Source: Thioalkalivibrio sp. ALMg11 (GTDB taxonomy: Bacteria > Pseudomonadota > Gammaproteobacteria > Ectothiorhodospirales > Ectothiorhodospiraceae). Taken from it: DNA of 64,000 nt. A model generated the notes under the pieces. That model ran no database searches and was not told the DNA's origin. It saw only the letters and a list, made by a program, of their open reading frames with translations. How positions within the stretch are numbered: position 1 is the first letter of the stretch; every line of letters begins with the position of its first letter. Shown here piece after piece: positions 29,087 to 38,095 of the stretch. The position numbers were made by a program, and so were the translations under genes. The stretch covers positions 186,001 through 250,000 of the forward strand of contig NZ_KB898874.1 in NCBI RefSeq assembly GCF_000377905.1, in the 5' to 3' direction.

Positions 29087-29572
29087 CTACAGTTCGCGCA
29101 ACTGCGCCCACTCCTCGTCCGACAGCAGCCTGTTCAAATCCACCAGGATGGTCAGGCCCTCCTCGGTGCTGGTCACGCCCTGGATAAAGCGGCTGCTGTC
29201 GTCGTTACCCACCTCTGGCGCCGGTTCGACCGAATCCGGGGAGATCCGCACGACCTCCGAGACGGAATCCACCAAAATCCCCACGTTCTGGTTGTCCACA
29301 TCGATGATCACGATGCGCGATGCCTCATCCGACTCGCGATCATCCAGCCCCATACGGCGCCGGGCGTCGATCACCGTGACGACATTCCCACGCAGGTTGA
29401 TGATCCCGAGGATGTAGTCCGGCACGCCGGGTACCGGGGCGATCTCGGTAACCTTGAGCACCTCCTGAACCTGCAGAACGTCGATCGCATAGGTTTCCTC
29501 CGCCAGACTGAAAGTCACATACGGAGCGGTGTCGGCCTTGGTCATGGCTTCTACGTCTTGTGCGCTGCTCAT
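29087..29572 (-). CDS. cheW: Chemotaxis coupling protein CheW
   Basis: Cytosolic scaffold, 161 residues, that links chemoreceptors to the kinase CheA. The two SH3-like subdomains are visible: YVTFSLAEETYAIDVLQVQEV, the conserved VPGVPDYILGIINLRGNVVTVID, then GILVDSVSEVVRI and FIQGVT. Size is normal. A sigma-28-type promoter at 29630-29656 lies about 50 bases upstream of the predicted transcript start to ATG region, so cheW heads its own FliA-dependent unit with the two small genes that follow. Confidence 0.96.
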   Translation of the reverse strand: MSSAQDVEAMTKADTAPYVTFSLAEETYAIDVLQVQEVLKVTEIAPVPGVPDYILGIINLRGNVVTVIDARRRMGLDDRESDEASRIVIIDVDNQNVGILVDSVSEVVRISPDSVEPAPEVGNDDSSRFIQGVTSTEEGLTILVDLNRLLSDEEWAQLREL

Positions 29573-29629
29573 CTCATCCTCGATGTTCCGTGCCGGCGGG
29601 GGCCGCCCTGTGGTGTCGTCTTGACCGGG

Positions 29630-29656
29630 TTATCGGCCGATTACCGCCATGCTTGA
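29630..29656 (-). promoter_or_regulatory. Sigma-28 (FliA) promoter of the cheW operon
   Basis: On the minus strand TCAA, 15 bases, GCCGATAA. The -10 is a perfect match to the flagellar sigma-28 consensus (TAAA-N15-GCCGATAA), and the -35 matches three of four bases. The spacing is exact. Predicted start is near 29623, about 50 bases before the cheW ATG. FliA itself is encoded at 37328-38095. Confidence 0.75.
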
Positions 29657-29672
29657 ATGGCGCCGGCAAGGA

Positions 29673-30383
29673 TCAGTCCCAGCCACCCTCGTCGAGGGTA
29701 CGATCCAGAGCCTCCAGGTCCAGCAACGTCGCCATCTTCTCGCGTTCCACGCCGGCCAGCCAGGGCAGGCGCCTGCGGTGGTTGCGCCAGCGCAGCGACT
29801 CCGGCTGGATCACCCGGGTACCGTGAATCGCCCGACAGGCCAGCGCGAACCGCGAACCCGCGAGAAACACCACCTGCCGGGCCGTATCCGGCTCGTAGTC
29901 GCGATCTTCCGGCGTCACCACTGCGGCCAGGTCAATCAGCTGAACCCGCCCCTGCTTGGTATCCGCCAATCCAAGGTACCAGACCGAGTGATTCGGGGTG
30001 GGCCGCACCTCCAGACTGTCCAGCGGCGCAACCCCTCCCAACGCATGGAGCGGCGCCAGCAGGGTCAGGTTGCCGGCCTCGATCACGAGGGCGGAAAACG
30101 GCTGCTCCGGCCGCGCATACTCGCGGTCCGCCGGATCGGCCGGCGGGGCTGGCGGGGTCGAGGCGGCTACCGGCACCGGAACCTCCACCGGATCCGGTTC
30201 ACGGACCGGGGCTTCCAACTCCACCGCGGGCGCGGCTTCTGCTACCGGCGGCCGTGGCTCCAGGATGTCCGGTCGCAGAAGCGGGCGAACGGGCTCCGGC
30301 TCGTCTAGCAGGCTGCCGAAGTAGTCGTCCAGCGCCTCCGGCTCGGCCTTCAGGGCCAGGTTGTCGACTATGGAACGGTTCAT
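29673..30383 (-). CDS. CheW-like domain protein
   Basis: 236 residues. The first ~95 are Pro/Ala/Glu-rich and probably flexible (DDYFGSLLDEPEPVRPLL near the start). The rest is a divergent CheW-like domain: PFSALVIEAGNLTLLAPLHALGGV, WYLGLADTKQGRVQLIDLAAVV, then FLAGSRFALACRAI. A CheW-like gene between parA and cheW is standard in Pseudomonas-type loci. Its ATG overlaps the parA stop. Likely a polar scaffold partner for CheA and ParA; this is inference. The N-terminal DDYFGSLLDE motif resembles the CheY-docking tail of CheZ. Confidence 0.85.
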   Translation of the reverse strand: MNRSIVDNLALKAEPEALDDYFGSLLDEPEPVRPLLRPDILEPRPPVAEAAPAVELEAPVREPDPVEVPVPVAASTPPAPPADPADREYARPEQPFSALVIEAGNLTLLAPLHALGGVAPLDSLEVRPTPNHSVWYLGLADTKQGRVQLIDLAAVVTPEDRDYEPDTARQVVFLAGSRFALACRAIHGTRVIQPESLRWRNHRRRLPWLAGVEREKMATLLDLEALDRTLDEGGWD

Positions 30384-31180
30384 CCGCGTCGCCTCCGTTC
30401 ATGGGGTTCGGACAGGCGGCCACCGATGGCCTCCAGCAGATCCGAGTAGGCGAGCACACCCCGGGCGTCCGGGATCATGAAACACAGCGGCTGCCCGGCA
30501 CTGGAGGCATCGCGGAATTTCGTGTCCACCGGGATTACGCCTGGCCAGACGTCGTCGCCGTACAAGCGGCGCAGTTCCGACAGGGCCTCGTGCGCCGCGC
30601 GCGTACGACGGTCGAACAGGGTCGGAATAATTCGGTACGCCAGCTCCGACTTGCGCGACTTCTGTACCATTTTCAGTGTATTGATCATCCGTTCAAGCCC
30701 CTTCAGGGCGAGGAATTCAGTCTGCACCGGCACCAGCAATTCGTCACAGGCGGCCAGCGCATTGACCATCAACACGCCAAGCATCGGTGGGCAATCCAGC
30801 AGCACGTAGTCGTACTGCTCCGAGATCTTCTCCAGAGCGTGACGCAGCACCAGCCCCATGCCACTGCGCGTGCCCAACTGGCGATCCAGCGTCGCCAACG
30901 CAGTACTGGCGGTCAGTAGATCCAGACCCGGGAATCGGGTCTCGCGGATCAGGCCGTTCGGGTCCGGGTCCGCGCCTTCGGCGCACTGGCTGAAAAGCTC
31001 GTACACCCCGCGCGTGGCGGTCTCCGGATCATGACCGAAATACGCCGTCAGCGATCCGTGCGGGTCCACATCCACCAGCAGCACGCGCTGCTCCGGGCCC
31101 GACAGGAGCCCGCCCAGCGTCACCGTGGTGGTGGTCTTGCCTACGCCCCCCTTTTGGTTTGCAACCGCCCAGACCTTCAT
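30380..31180 (-). CDS. ParA/MinD-type ATPase of the chemotaxis cluster (ParC-like)
   Basis: 266 residues. The deviant Walker A is VANQKGGVGKTTTTV at residues 7-21, then VLLVDVDPHGSLTAYFG and VLLDCPPMLGVLMVNAL. Members in this position, downstream of motD, place chemotaxis proteins at the cell pole in Vibrio and Pseudomonas. The role here is taken from that. Its ATG at 31180 overlaps the motD stop (ATGA). A separate paralogue, fleN at 38092, controls flagellar number, so the locus has two MinD/ParA ATPases with distinct contexts. Confidence 0.93.
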   Translation of the reverse strand: MKVWAVANQKGGVGKTTTTVTLGGLLSGPEQRVLLVDVDPHGSLTAYFGHDPETATRGVYELFSQCAEGADPDPNGLIRETRFPGLDLLTASTALATLDRQLGTRSGMGLVLRHALEKISEQYDYVLLDCPPMLGVLMVNALAACDELLVPVQTEFLALKGLERMINTLKMVQKSRKSELAYRIIPTLFDRRTRAAHEALSELRRLYGDDVWPGVIPVDTKFRDASSAGQPLCFMIPDARGVLAYSDLLEAIGGRLSEPHERRRRG

Positions 31181-32079
31181 GGTGTGTCTCCATCCGTCGG
31201 GAGCGGTGCGGGCGGAAGATCCTCGCGCAGGCGCTCCGGTTCCTGCGCGCCCTCGGCGCGCGGACGCGCCCCGGGCAGTACCACGATGGACACGCGCCGG
31301 TTCTCGGCCCGCCCCTCCGCGGTGTCGTTGCTGGCCGCCGGCCGGTGCTCGCCATAGCCAAGGGCGACCAGGTTCTCCGGATCGACCCCGACCTCCTCGA
31401 ACACGCTGACCACCGCGGCCGCCCGTCCGGACGACAGTTCCCAGTTCGATGGATAGACCGCGGTCTGAATCGGCACATTGTCCGTGTGCCCCTCCACGTG
31501 AACGCGGGAGACACGTGGCGCAAGAATCCCGCCAACCTCTTGCAGAAGAGCTTCCGCCTGTGGGTTCAGGGTCGCCGCTCCGGACGCAAACAGCAGACGG
31601 CTGGTGATCTCGATCTCCAGCCAATAGGCCTCGCGCGTCACGCGCAGATCGCCATCCTCGATCCATTGCGCCATCGCCTGTTCGATCTCGCGGGCGGTAT
31701 CCGCCAGTTCGTCCAGGAACGCCTGCATCCCAGCGTCATCCGGGCCGTCGTCAAGCATCCCACTCAAGGCCATGTCGATGGGCTGCGGACCATCCTCCAC
31801 CAGACCCGGCTGGACCTCGATAGGCACCAGGGCACGCAGATCCTGCGGTGTGCGTTCCTGGGCCACGGTGGGATCCCCGACCTGAATCGGATCGGCCTGC
31901 ATCGGTGCGCGAAAGGCGTCCACGAGCGACTCGGACAGTACCCGGTACTTGCCGTCGTCCACCGAGGAGATGGCGTACATCACCACGAAGAACGCCAGCA
32001 GCAGCGTGACCAGATCTCCATAAGGGATGGCCCACGCCTCGTGATTCTGGTGTTCTTCCGCCCGTTTGCGTCGCGCCAT
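31177..32079 (-). CDS. motD: Flagellar motor stator protein MotD (MotB homologue)
   Basis: 300 residues. The single membrane helix contains the proton-carrying aspartate, Asp22, in AIPYGDLVTLLLAFFVVMY. A periplasmic linker follows, then an OmpA-like peptidoglycan-binding domain (VHVEGHTDNVPI, ELSSGRAAAVV, ALGYGEHRP). With MotC it forms the ion-driven stator. ATG 32079 (MARRKRAEEH) has GAGG six bases upstream and is preferred to ATG 32106, which would overlap motC. The residues lining the helix suggest neither H+ nor Na+ conclusively. Confidence 0.94.
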   Translation of the reverse strand: MARRKRAEEHQNHEAWAIPYGDLVTLLLAFFVVMYAISSVDDGKYRVLSESLVDAFRAPMQADPIQVGDPTVAQERTPQDLRALVPIEVQPGLVEDGPQPIDMALSGMLDDGPDDAGMQAFLDELADTAREIEQAMAQWIEDGDLRVTREAYWLEIEITSRLLFASGAATLNPQAEALLQEVGGILAPRVSRVHVEGHTDNVPIQTAVYPSNWELSSGRAAAVVSVFEEVGVDPENLVALGYGEHRPAASNDTAEGRAENRRVSIVVLPGARPRAEGAQEPERLREDLPPAPLPTDGDTP

Positions 32080-32086
32080 GGTGACC

Positions 32087-32830
32087 TCACTCGTGGATGA
32101 AGCCACTCAGCTTGCTTTCGATGTTCCGCGGGTTTTCCCCTTCTGCAATGGCGATCAGGCCTTCCATCAGCATTTGCTGGTGTTGCGAGCGGTTCTGAAT
32201 AATCGACTTCAACTTGTTGGCCACCGGCAGGAACAGCAGGTTGGCCGAGGCAATGCCGTAGATCGTGGCGACAAACGCCGCCGCGATGCCTGCCCCGAGC
32301 TTGCTCGGATCCGCGAGGTTCTGCATCACCGCCATCAGTCCCATCACTGCGCCGACAATCCCCAGGGTCGGGGCATAGATCCCCATGCTCTCGAAGATCT
32401 TCGCGCCCTGCAGGTCGAAGTGCTCCCGGTTGTCGAGGTCGGCCTCCATGATCTGGCGGATGGTCTGCGGTTCGCTGCCGTCCACCAGCAATTGCAGCCC
32501 TTTGCGGGCGAAGCCGTCGGTCTCCTCGTCGGCCAGCGTCTCCAGGCCTAGCAGGCCTTCCTTGCGCGCCACGTGGGACCACTCGACGATCTGCTCGACC
32601 GTCGCGCGATTGTCGACCTTCGGCGGTTTGAAGGCCCACGGCAGGATGCGCATACCGTGCATGAAGACCGCCATCCGTGCCTGCACCAGGGTGGCCCCCA
32701 GGGTCCCCAGGACCACAATCAGGAAGGCCGCCGCATTCCACAGCGCACCCAGGCCACTGCCCTTGGCAATACTGCCGCCGAGCACCGCCACTAGCCCCAG
32801 GGTTATCCCGATGAGGCTCAGGATATCCAT
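32087..32830 (-). CDS. motC: Flagellar motor stator protein MotC (MotA homologue)
   Basis: 247 residues with four predicted membrane helices: DILSLIGITLGLVAVLGG and ALWNAAAFLIVVLGTLG near the N terminus, then GIYAPTLGIVGAVMGLM and AGIAAAFVATIYGIASANLLFLPVANK. The cytoplasmic loop between them carries charged residues that contact the rotor protein FliG. It starts one base after cheB ends and is followed by motD. Size matches the short MotC/PomA group. Confidence 0.95.
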   Translation of the reverse strand: MDILSLIGITLGLVAVLGGSIAKGSGLGALWNAAAFLIVVLGTLGATLVQARMAVFMHGMRILPWAFKPPKVDNRATVEQIVEWSHVARKEGLLGLETLADEETDGFARKGLQLLVDGSEPQTIRQIMEADLDNREHFDLQGAKIFESMGIYAPTLGIVGAVMGLMAVMQNLADPSKLGAGIAAAFVATIYGIASANLLFLPVANKLKSIIQNRSQHQQMLMEGLIAIAEGENPRNIESKLSGFIHE

Positions 32831-32831
32831 G

Positions 32832-33947
32832 TCAGCAGAACCCCTTCACCAGTGCGGGCCCAACTTCGGGCAGCGGGTACACATGATCGGTCAGTCCGGC
32901 CTCGGCCACTGCCGCCGGCATCCCGTACACCACGCAGGTCGCCGCATCCTGCGACCACACCTGGGCGCCCGCGCCTTTCAGCGCCCGCGTGCCTTCGCGA
33001 CCATCGGCACCCATACCGGTCAGGATCACCGCGAGCACCTGTCCGCGCAGCGCATCCACGGCGGAACCGAAAGCCGCATCCACGCTCGGTTTGTAGATGG
33101 TCCCCAGAGGGCTCTCCGCGATCCGCACATGCGTCTGGCTGCCGCGTTCCAGCGTCGTCTGCATCCCGCCCGGGGCCAGCAGCGCCACGCCCGGTTTCAA
33201 CACGTCACCGTCCTTCGCCTGACGCACCTCGATATTGCACATGGCATTCAGGCGCTCGGCGAAGGCCGGGGTAAAACTGGCGGGCATGTGCTGCACCAGC
33301 AGGATCGGCAGCGGGAAATTCGCCGGCAGTGGCTTCAGCACCTCCTGCAGTGCCACTGGACCGCCGGTGGAGGTGCCAATAAGAACCGCGCGCAACTGCC
33401 GCAGCGGCGTCGGCGGCCGGGTACTGGCCAGCGGCGGAGCCGGCTTGCGCGCGTCGGCCGCAGCCTGACGGTCCGTCTCTTCGCGCCGCGCGGACGGCCG
33501 CGCCTCCCGGGCGGGCGTAGTCGTGCCCGGCGCACTGACGGAGCGCGCCCGGCTGCGTGACAGTGAACGCACGCGACGCCGAAGCAGCATGCGCGCGCTG
33601 TCTTCGTCCCCCGCCATGTCGCTGAAGCGCTTGGGAAGAAAGTCCACCGCCCCCGCCTCCAGCGCATCCAGGGTCGCCTGGGCTCCCTCGGTCGTGAGAC
33701 TGGAGAACATCAGGATCGGAAGCGGGCGCTCGGCCATGATCTTGCGCACCGCGGTGATGCCGTCCATCACCGGCATCTCGATATCCATGGTCACGACATC
33801 GGGATCGAGCTCCCGGACCTTGGCGATCGCCTGCTCGCCATTTTCGGCCGAACCCACGACCTCGATGCCGGAATCGGAGTCCAGGATCTCGGTGATACGC
33901 CGACGAAAGAAGCCCGAGTCGTCGACAACCAGAACCTTGATCGGCAT
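32832..33947 (-). CDS. cheB: Chemotaxis methylesterase/response regulator CheB
   Basis: 371 residues. N-terminal receiver domain with Asp9-Asp10 and the phospho-acceptor Asp55 (VVTMDIEMPVMDG). A Pro/Arg/Ala-rich linker of ~60 residues (120-180) leads to the C-terminal methylesterase with catalytic Ser193 (LIGTSTGGP), His220 (LLVQHMP) and Asp315 (GMGADGREG). It removes methyl groups from receptors and balances CheR, which is not in the window. It starts two bases after cheA. Confidence 0.97.
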   Translation of the reverse strand: MPIKVLVVDDSGFFRRRITEILDSDSGIEVVGSAENGEQAIAKVRELDPDVVTMDIEMPVMDGITAVRKIMAERPLPILMFSSLTTEGAQATLDALEAGAVDFLPKRFSDMAGDEDSARMLLRRRVRSLSRSRARSVSAPGTTTPAREARPSARREETDRQAAADARKPAPPLASTRPPTPLRQLRAVLIGTSTGGPVALQEVLKPLPANFPLPILLVQHMPASFTPAFAERLNAMCNIEVRQAKDGDVLKPGVALLAPGGMQTTLERGSQTHVRIAESPLGTIYKPSVDAAFGSAVDALRGQVLAVILTGMGADGREGTRALKGAGAQVWSQDAATCVVYGMPAAVAEAGLTDHVYPLPEVGPALVKGFC

Positions 33948-33949
33948 CC

Positions 33950-35989
33950 TCAGCCCTCGCTCGAGCGCGACGCGCGGCGCGGTCGACCGGACATTTGCAG
34001 TTGCCGCATCAGGATGGTCACCAGGTCGGAGACGTCGAGGATCAGGGCGATGCCGCCATCTCCGGTGATCGTCGCTCCCGCCAGGCCCTTTACGCCTTGC
34101 AGATTCTGGCCCAGCGGCTTGATGACCACCTCTTCCTGCCCCACGAGATCATCCACCACCAGCCCGACCTTGCGGTCGGCCGTATGGACCACGACCACGT
34201 GGGCATCCTTGCGCGGCTCGGGCTCGTGCCCCGGCTTCAGCCAGCGCTTGAGGTAATGGATGGGCAGGGCGTGCTTGCGCACCATGATGACTTCCTGATC
34301 ATCCACGTAATTCGTCTTGGTCAGATCCAGGTCCAGGATCTCGGAGACCGAGGCCAGCGGGATCGCAAAACGGCGGCCATCCAGAATCACCATCAGGGCG
34401 GGCAGGATCGCCAGGGTCAGGGGCAGCTTCACCCGCAGCGTGGTCCCCACGCCGATCTCGGAATCGATCTCGATGGTGCCGTTGAGCTGCGAGATCTTGG
34501 TCTTGACCACGTCCATGCCGACCCCGCGGCCGGAGACGTCCGAGATCTCGGTCTTGGTGGAGAATCCGGCCATGAAGATCACGTTGAAGGCCTCGCGATC
34601 GGTCATGCGTTCGGCCATCGCGGACTCCATCAGCCCCTTCTCCACCACCTTGCGCCGCAGGGCCTGTGGATCCATGCCACCGCCGTCGTCCTTGATCAGC
34701 AGCGCAATGTGATCGCCCTCCTGGGCCGCCCCGAGCACTACCGTACCCTTGCGCGGCTTACCCGCCGCCTCGCGCACATCGGGCGTCTCGATGCCATGGT
34801 CCACAGCATTACGCACCAGATGCACCAGCGGATCGGACAGGGCCTCGACCAGATTCTTGTCGAGGTCGGTTTCCTCACCGAAGATCTCCAGTTCGATCTC
34901 CTTGCCGAGGTTCCGCGACAGATCCCGGATCACGCGCGGGAAGCGGTTGAAGACCTTCTTCACCGGTTGCATCCGGGTCTTCATCACCGAGGTCTGCAGG
35001 TCGGAGGTCACCAGCGCCAGGGAGCTGATCGCCTTGCCCAGTTCGTCGTCGACATGCTGCGAACGCAGCATGCTCAAGCGATTGCGCACCAGTACCAGCT
35101 CGCCCACCAGGTTCATGATCTCGTCCAGGCGCTCGGTATCCACGCGCACGGAGGTCTCGCCCTGCGGCGCCGAGCGCCCACCGGCAGCCGCCGGTTCCGG
35201 CGTTACCGCTTTTTCCGGCTCTGCCGCCGTTGCGGCGGGTTCGACCGGCATCGGTTCCGCAGGGTCGCCCGCAGCAGGCTCGGGCGTCGCCGGACCTCCG
35301 CCCTTGGCCTGCAACTCGTCCAGCAAATTCTCGAACTCGTCGTCGCTGATCAGGTCGCCGCTCGCGGGATCCTGGCCGCCACCCGGGCCTTCGCCGGCAC
35401 CGGAGCCGCCCGGCGCGGCCGCATCCACAGGCGCCGGGGCACCGTCGCCATGCAGCGTATCCAGCAGGGCCTCGAACTCGTCGTCCGTGATCTCCTCCCC
35501 ACCGCCCACCATGGCGTCACCGGCGGCCGAGGCCGGGGCCACCGGCTCGGGAGCCGGTTCAGGCGCTGGCGGCGCCGCGGCGGTATCCCCGGCGACGTCT
35601 TCGTTCTTCGCCATGCGCCGCAGGTCCTCGACCACGTCGGCCTCGGCCGGGGTCGGATCCACTCCGGAGCGTAGATCCCCGAACATGACGTTCAGGGAGT
35701 CCAGCACGCGGAGCATGGTGTCCATCAGATGGCTGTCGGCACGGCGTTCGCCGTTGCGCAGCAAATTGAAAACATCCTCGGCGTGGTGACACACCGTCAC
35801 CAGCGCATCCAGGCTCAAAAACCCGGCGCCACCCTTGATGGTATGGAAGCTTCGAAATACCGCATTCAACAGATCCCGGTCGTCCGGGTTCTGCTCCAGG
35901 TCGATGAGTTGCTCGTTGAGCCCCTCCAGCAGTTCCCCGGCCTCGATCAGGAAGTCCTGAAGGATTTCGTCATTGGGGTCGATGGCCAT
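33950..35989 (-). CDS. cheA: Chemotaxis histidine kinase CheA
   Basis: 679 residues. Hpt domain 1-~130 with phospho-His49 in FRSFHTIKGGAGFL. From ~135 to ~280 there is a Pro/Ala/Glu-rich linker instead of a clear P2 domain; it contains two near-identical acidic motifs, DDEFEALLDTL (169-179) and DDEFENLLDEL (216-226). Dimerisation (~280-345), an HATPase with the N box LVRNAVDHGIE and G boxes DDGGGMD and GRGVGMDVV, and a C-terminal CheW-like domain (~520-665) follow. It phosphorylates CheY and CheB. The gene is followed by cheB with a two-base gap. Confidence 0.97.
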   Translation of the reverse strand: MAIDPNDEILQDFLIEAGELLEGLNEQLIDLEQNPDDRDLLNAVFRSFHTIKGGAGFLSLDALVTVCHHAEDVFNLLRNGERRADSHLMDTMLRVLDSLNVMFGDLRSGVDPTPAEADVVEDLRRMAKNEDVAGDTAAAPPAPEPAPEPVAPASAAGDAMVGGGEEITDDEFEALLDTLHGDGAPAPVDAAAPGGSGAGEGPGGGQDPASGDLISDDEFENLLDELQAKGGGPATPEPAAGDPAEPMPVEPAATAAEPEKAVTPEPAAAGGRSAPQGETSVRVDTERLDEIMNLVGELVLVRNRLSMLRSQHVDDELGKAISSLALVTSDLQTSVMKTRMQPVKKVFNRFPRVIRDLSRNLGKEIELEIFGEETDLDKNLVEALSDPLVHLVRNAVDHGIETPDVREAAGKPRKGTVVLGAAQEGDHIALLIKDDGGGMDPQALRRKVVEKGLMESAMAERMTDREAFNVIFMAGFSTKTEISDVSGRGVGMDVVKTKISQLNGTIEIDSEIGVGTTLRVKLPLTLAILPALMVILDGRRFAIPLASVSEILDLDLTKTNYVDDQEVIMVRKHALPIHYLKRWLKPGHEPEPRKDAHVVVVHTADRKVGLVVDDLVGQEEVVIKPLGQNLQGVKGLAGATITGDGGIALILDVSDLVTILMRQLQMSGRPRRASRSSEG

Positions 35990-36033
35990 TCAGTCTCTCC
36001 GGTCCCGTGGCGCCAGTCGTATGAGGTGCACTG

Positions 36034-36810
36034 CTAGAAGCCCAGGCTTGATAGCAGATCGTCCACCTCGTCCTGTCCTTGAACGACATCCGCGCTGGAA
36101 TCTTGAGTCTTGGGCACACTGGGACCGCGCCCCTTGCGGTCCGCCTCGCGATCTTCTTCGCCACGATCCAGGGACGCCTCGGCCGCTTCCACCTGCTCCA
36201 TGCGCCCGCTAGAGAGCCGGATCAGGGTGACGAGGTTCTCTTCGAGATCGGTCACCAACTGGATCACCCGGCGAATCACCTGGCCGGTAATGTCCTGATA
36301 ACTTTGTGCCATCAGCACCTCGGAGAGCAGACGCCGCAACTCCTCGGCGTCCTCCCCCGCCTGCCCGAAGAAGCTATCCAGCTCACGCGCGAAATCGCGG
36401 AATTCGTCCACCGAGAGCTGCCGGTTGCGAAAGCGCGTCCATTTGGCGGTCAAGTCGGCCGCCTGCTGGCTGAACGACTCGGCGATCGGCAGGCTCGACT
36501 CAATGGCGCCCATCGTGGCGTGCGCGGCCTGCTCGGTCATGGTGACCACGTAGTTCAGGCGTTCCTTCGCATCCGGGATCTCCGCCTGCGTCAGCTCCAC
36601 CAGACGCGAGTCCCCGCGGAAGCTTTGCAAGGCCTCGTGCAGATCGCGCGTCAGCTTGCCCAGTTCATCGAAGAGCTCGCGGTCGTATGGGCGCGCAAGA
36701 TCCTGCACCAGCGCACGCGCCGCCGCGTCGTCGCCCGCCTCGAGCGTCTGCACCAGTTGCCGGGCCAGCTCGAGCTGGCCGTCGCGTGGGGGGTGTTCCT
36801 GTTCAGTCAT
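36034..36810 (-). CDS. cheZ: CheY-P phosphatase CheZ
   Basis: 258 residues, largely helical. The core includes RLNYVVTMTEQAAHATMGAIE and, in the four-helix-bundle region, MAQSYQDITGQVIRRVIQLV, where the glutamine that attacks CheY-P hydrolysis lies (SYQDITGQ). The C-terminal peptide QDEVDDLLSSLGF is the standard CheY-binding tail. ATG 36810 is chosen because GAGG lies six bases upstream; a start at 36858 has no such site. It lies between cheY (95 bases upstream) and cheA. Confidence 0.94.
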   Translation of the reverse strand: MTEQEHPPRDGQLELARQLVQTLEAGDDAAARALVQDLARPYDRELFDELGKLTRDLHEALQSFRGDSRLVELTQAEIPDAKERLNYVVTMTEQAAHATMGAIESSLPIAESFSQQAADLTAKWTRFRNRQLSVDEFRDFARELDSFFGQAGEDAEELRRLLSEVLMAQSYQDITGQVIRRVIQLVTDLEENLVTLIRLSSGRMEQVEAAEASLDRGEEDREADRKGRGPSVPKTQDSSADVVQGQDEVDDLLSSLGF

Positions 36811-36905
36811 GAGGAGCCTCTTGCTGGTACGGCGCTGAAGGAGCCGGAGTCCGTCCACCCGCGCAAGCGAGACGGACGTCGTCCGTATTCACCACCGGGC
36901 GATCC

Positions 36906-37298
36906 TTAGCCCTGGGCTTCAATACGTTCGAAGATCTTGTCGATCTTTTCCTTCAGCGTTTCGGCGGTAAACGGCTTGACCACATAACCGTTCACACCCG
37001 CCTCCGCAGCCTCCACGATCTGGTCGCGCTTGGCCTCGGCCGTCACCATCAGCACCGGCATCGACTTCAGGTTGGCGTCCGCCCGGACGGCCTTCAGCAG
37101 GTCGATGCCCGGCATGTTGGGCATGTTCCAGTCGGTAATCAGGAAGTCGAAATCACCATTCTGCAGCATCGGCAGCGCGGTGCTGCCGTCGTCGGCTTCC
37201 TGCGTATTATTGAAGCCAAGATCGCGCAAGAGGTTCTTGATAATGCGCCGCATCGTGGAAAAGTCGTCCACGATGAGAATTTTCATTCCCTTGTCCAC
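36906..37298 (-). CDS. cheY: Chemotaxis response regulator CheY
   Basis: Single-domain receiver of 130 residues that binds the flagellar switch protein FliM. All functional residues are present: Asp11-Asp12, phospho-acceptor Asp56 (FLITDWNMP), Thr86 and Lys108 (YVVKPF). The GTG at 37298 has GGAG six bases upstream, better than the ATG at 37286, which has no good site. It follows fliA by 29 bases, a short spacer with no sigma-28 or sigma-54 signal that I can see, so it is likely read through from fliA. Confidence 0.97.
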   Translation of the reverse strand: MDKGMKILIVDDFSTMRRIIKNLLRDLGFNNTQEADDGSTALPMLQNGDFDFLITDWNMPNMPGIDLLKAVRADANLKSMPVLMVTAEAKRDQIVEAAEAGVNGYVVKPFTAETLKEKIDKIFERIEAQG

Positions 37299-37327
37299 AC
37301 GTCACTCCGGGATTCGTAAGGTGAGTT

Positions 37328-38095
37328 TTAGAATAACTGCAAAGCCGAGCCGTCTTCGAGCCACGACCCCATGCGCGCACGCAGCCGAATGACCGCCTGG
37401 CTGCGAATCTGGCTCACGCGTGACTCGGTCACGCCCAGAACAGCTCCGATCTCGCGCAGATTCAGTTCTTCGGTGTAATACAGCGACAGCACCAGGCGTT
37501 CGCGTTCAGGCAGGTCCCCCAGGGCCTCGGCCAACTCCTCGCGAAACTCGCCAGCCTCAAGGCTACGCGACGGAGAGACTTCCTGCCCCTCGATCACGCG
37601 ATCGGCCCCGTCATCCCCGCCGCCGAGATCGTCCAGTGCAAACAGATGGGCCCCGGCGTGGTCCTTGAGCATGTCGTAATAATCATCAATGGGCACATCC
37701 AGCTCGGCCGCCACCTCGCTCCCACGCGCCGCACGCCCCTCGCGGGCCTCGACGCTCTGGATCGCGGCGGCAATGCGCCGGCTGTTGCGATGCACCGAGC
37801 GCGGCGTCCAGTCGCTGCGACGCAGCTCGTCGATCATCGCACCGCGGATGCGGATTCCGGCGTAGGTGGCAAAGGTCGCCCCCTGCCCACCCTCGAACTG
37901 CCGCGCCGCCTCCAGCAGACCGATCATGCCGGCCTGGATCAGGTCATCGACCTGGACCGAGGCCGGCAGGCGGGCCATCAGGTGGTGCGCAATGCGGTGC
38001 ACCAGTTCGACGTGATCGGCAATCAACTTCTCGTGTCCACCGGTCGCGGTGGACGTCGCCTGATAGCCGGAAAGTCGATTACGCGTCGTCATCAT
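37328..38095 (-). CDS. fliA: Flagellar sigma factor sigma-28
   Basis: RNA polymerase sigma factor, 255 residues, for late flagellar genes. Region 2 (VQVDDLIQAGMIGLLEAARQF, ATFATYAGIRIRGAMIDELR) recognises the -10. Region 4 (LRVLSLYYTEELNLREIG... ending VTESRVSQIRSQAV) binds the -35; it is read here as LPERERLVLSLYY then LREIGAVLGVTESRVSQI. Its first ATG overlaps the fleN stop. FliA activity is normally held off by FlgM, which is not in this window. A matching promoter exists before cheW at 29630. Confidence 0.96.
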   Translation of the reverse strand: MMTTRNRLSGYQATSTATGGHEKLIADHVELVHRIAHHLMARLPASVQVDDLIQAGMIGLLEAARQFEGGQGATFATYAGIRIRGAMIDELRRSDWTPRSVHRNSRRIAAAIQSVEAREGRAARGSEVAAELDVPIDDYYDMLKDHAGAHLFALDDLGGGDDGADRVIEGQEVSPSRSLEAGEFREELAEALGDLPERERLVLSLYYTEELNLREIGAVLGVTESRVSQIRSQAVIRLRARMGSWLEDGSALQLF

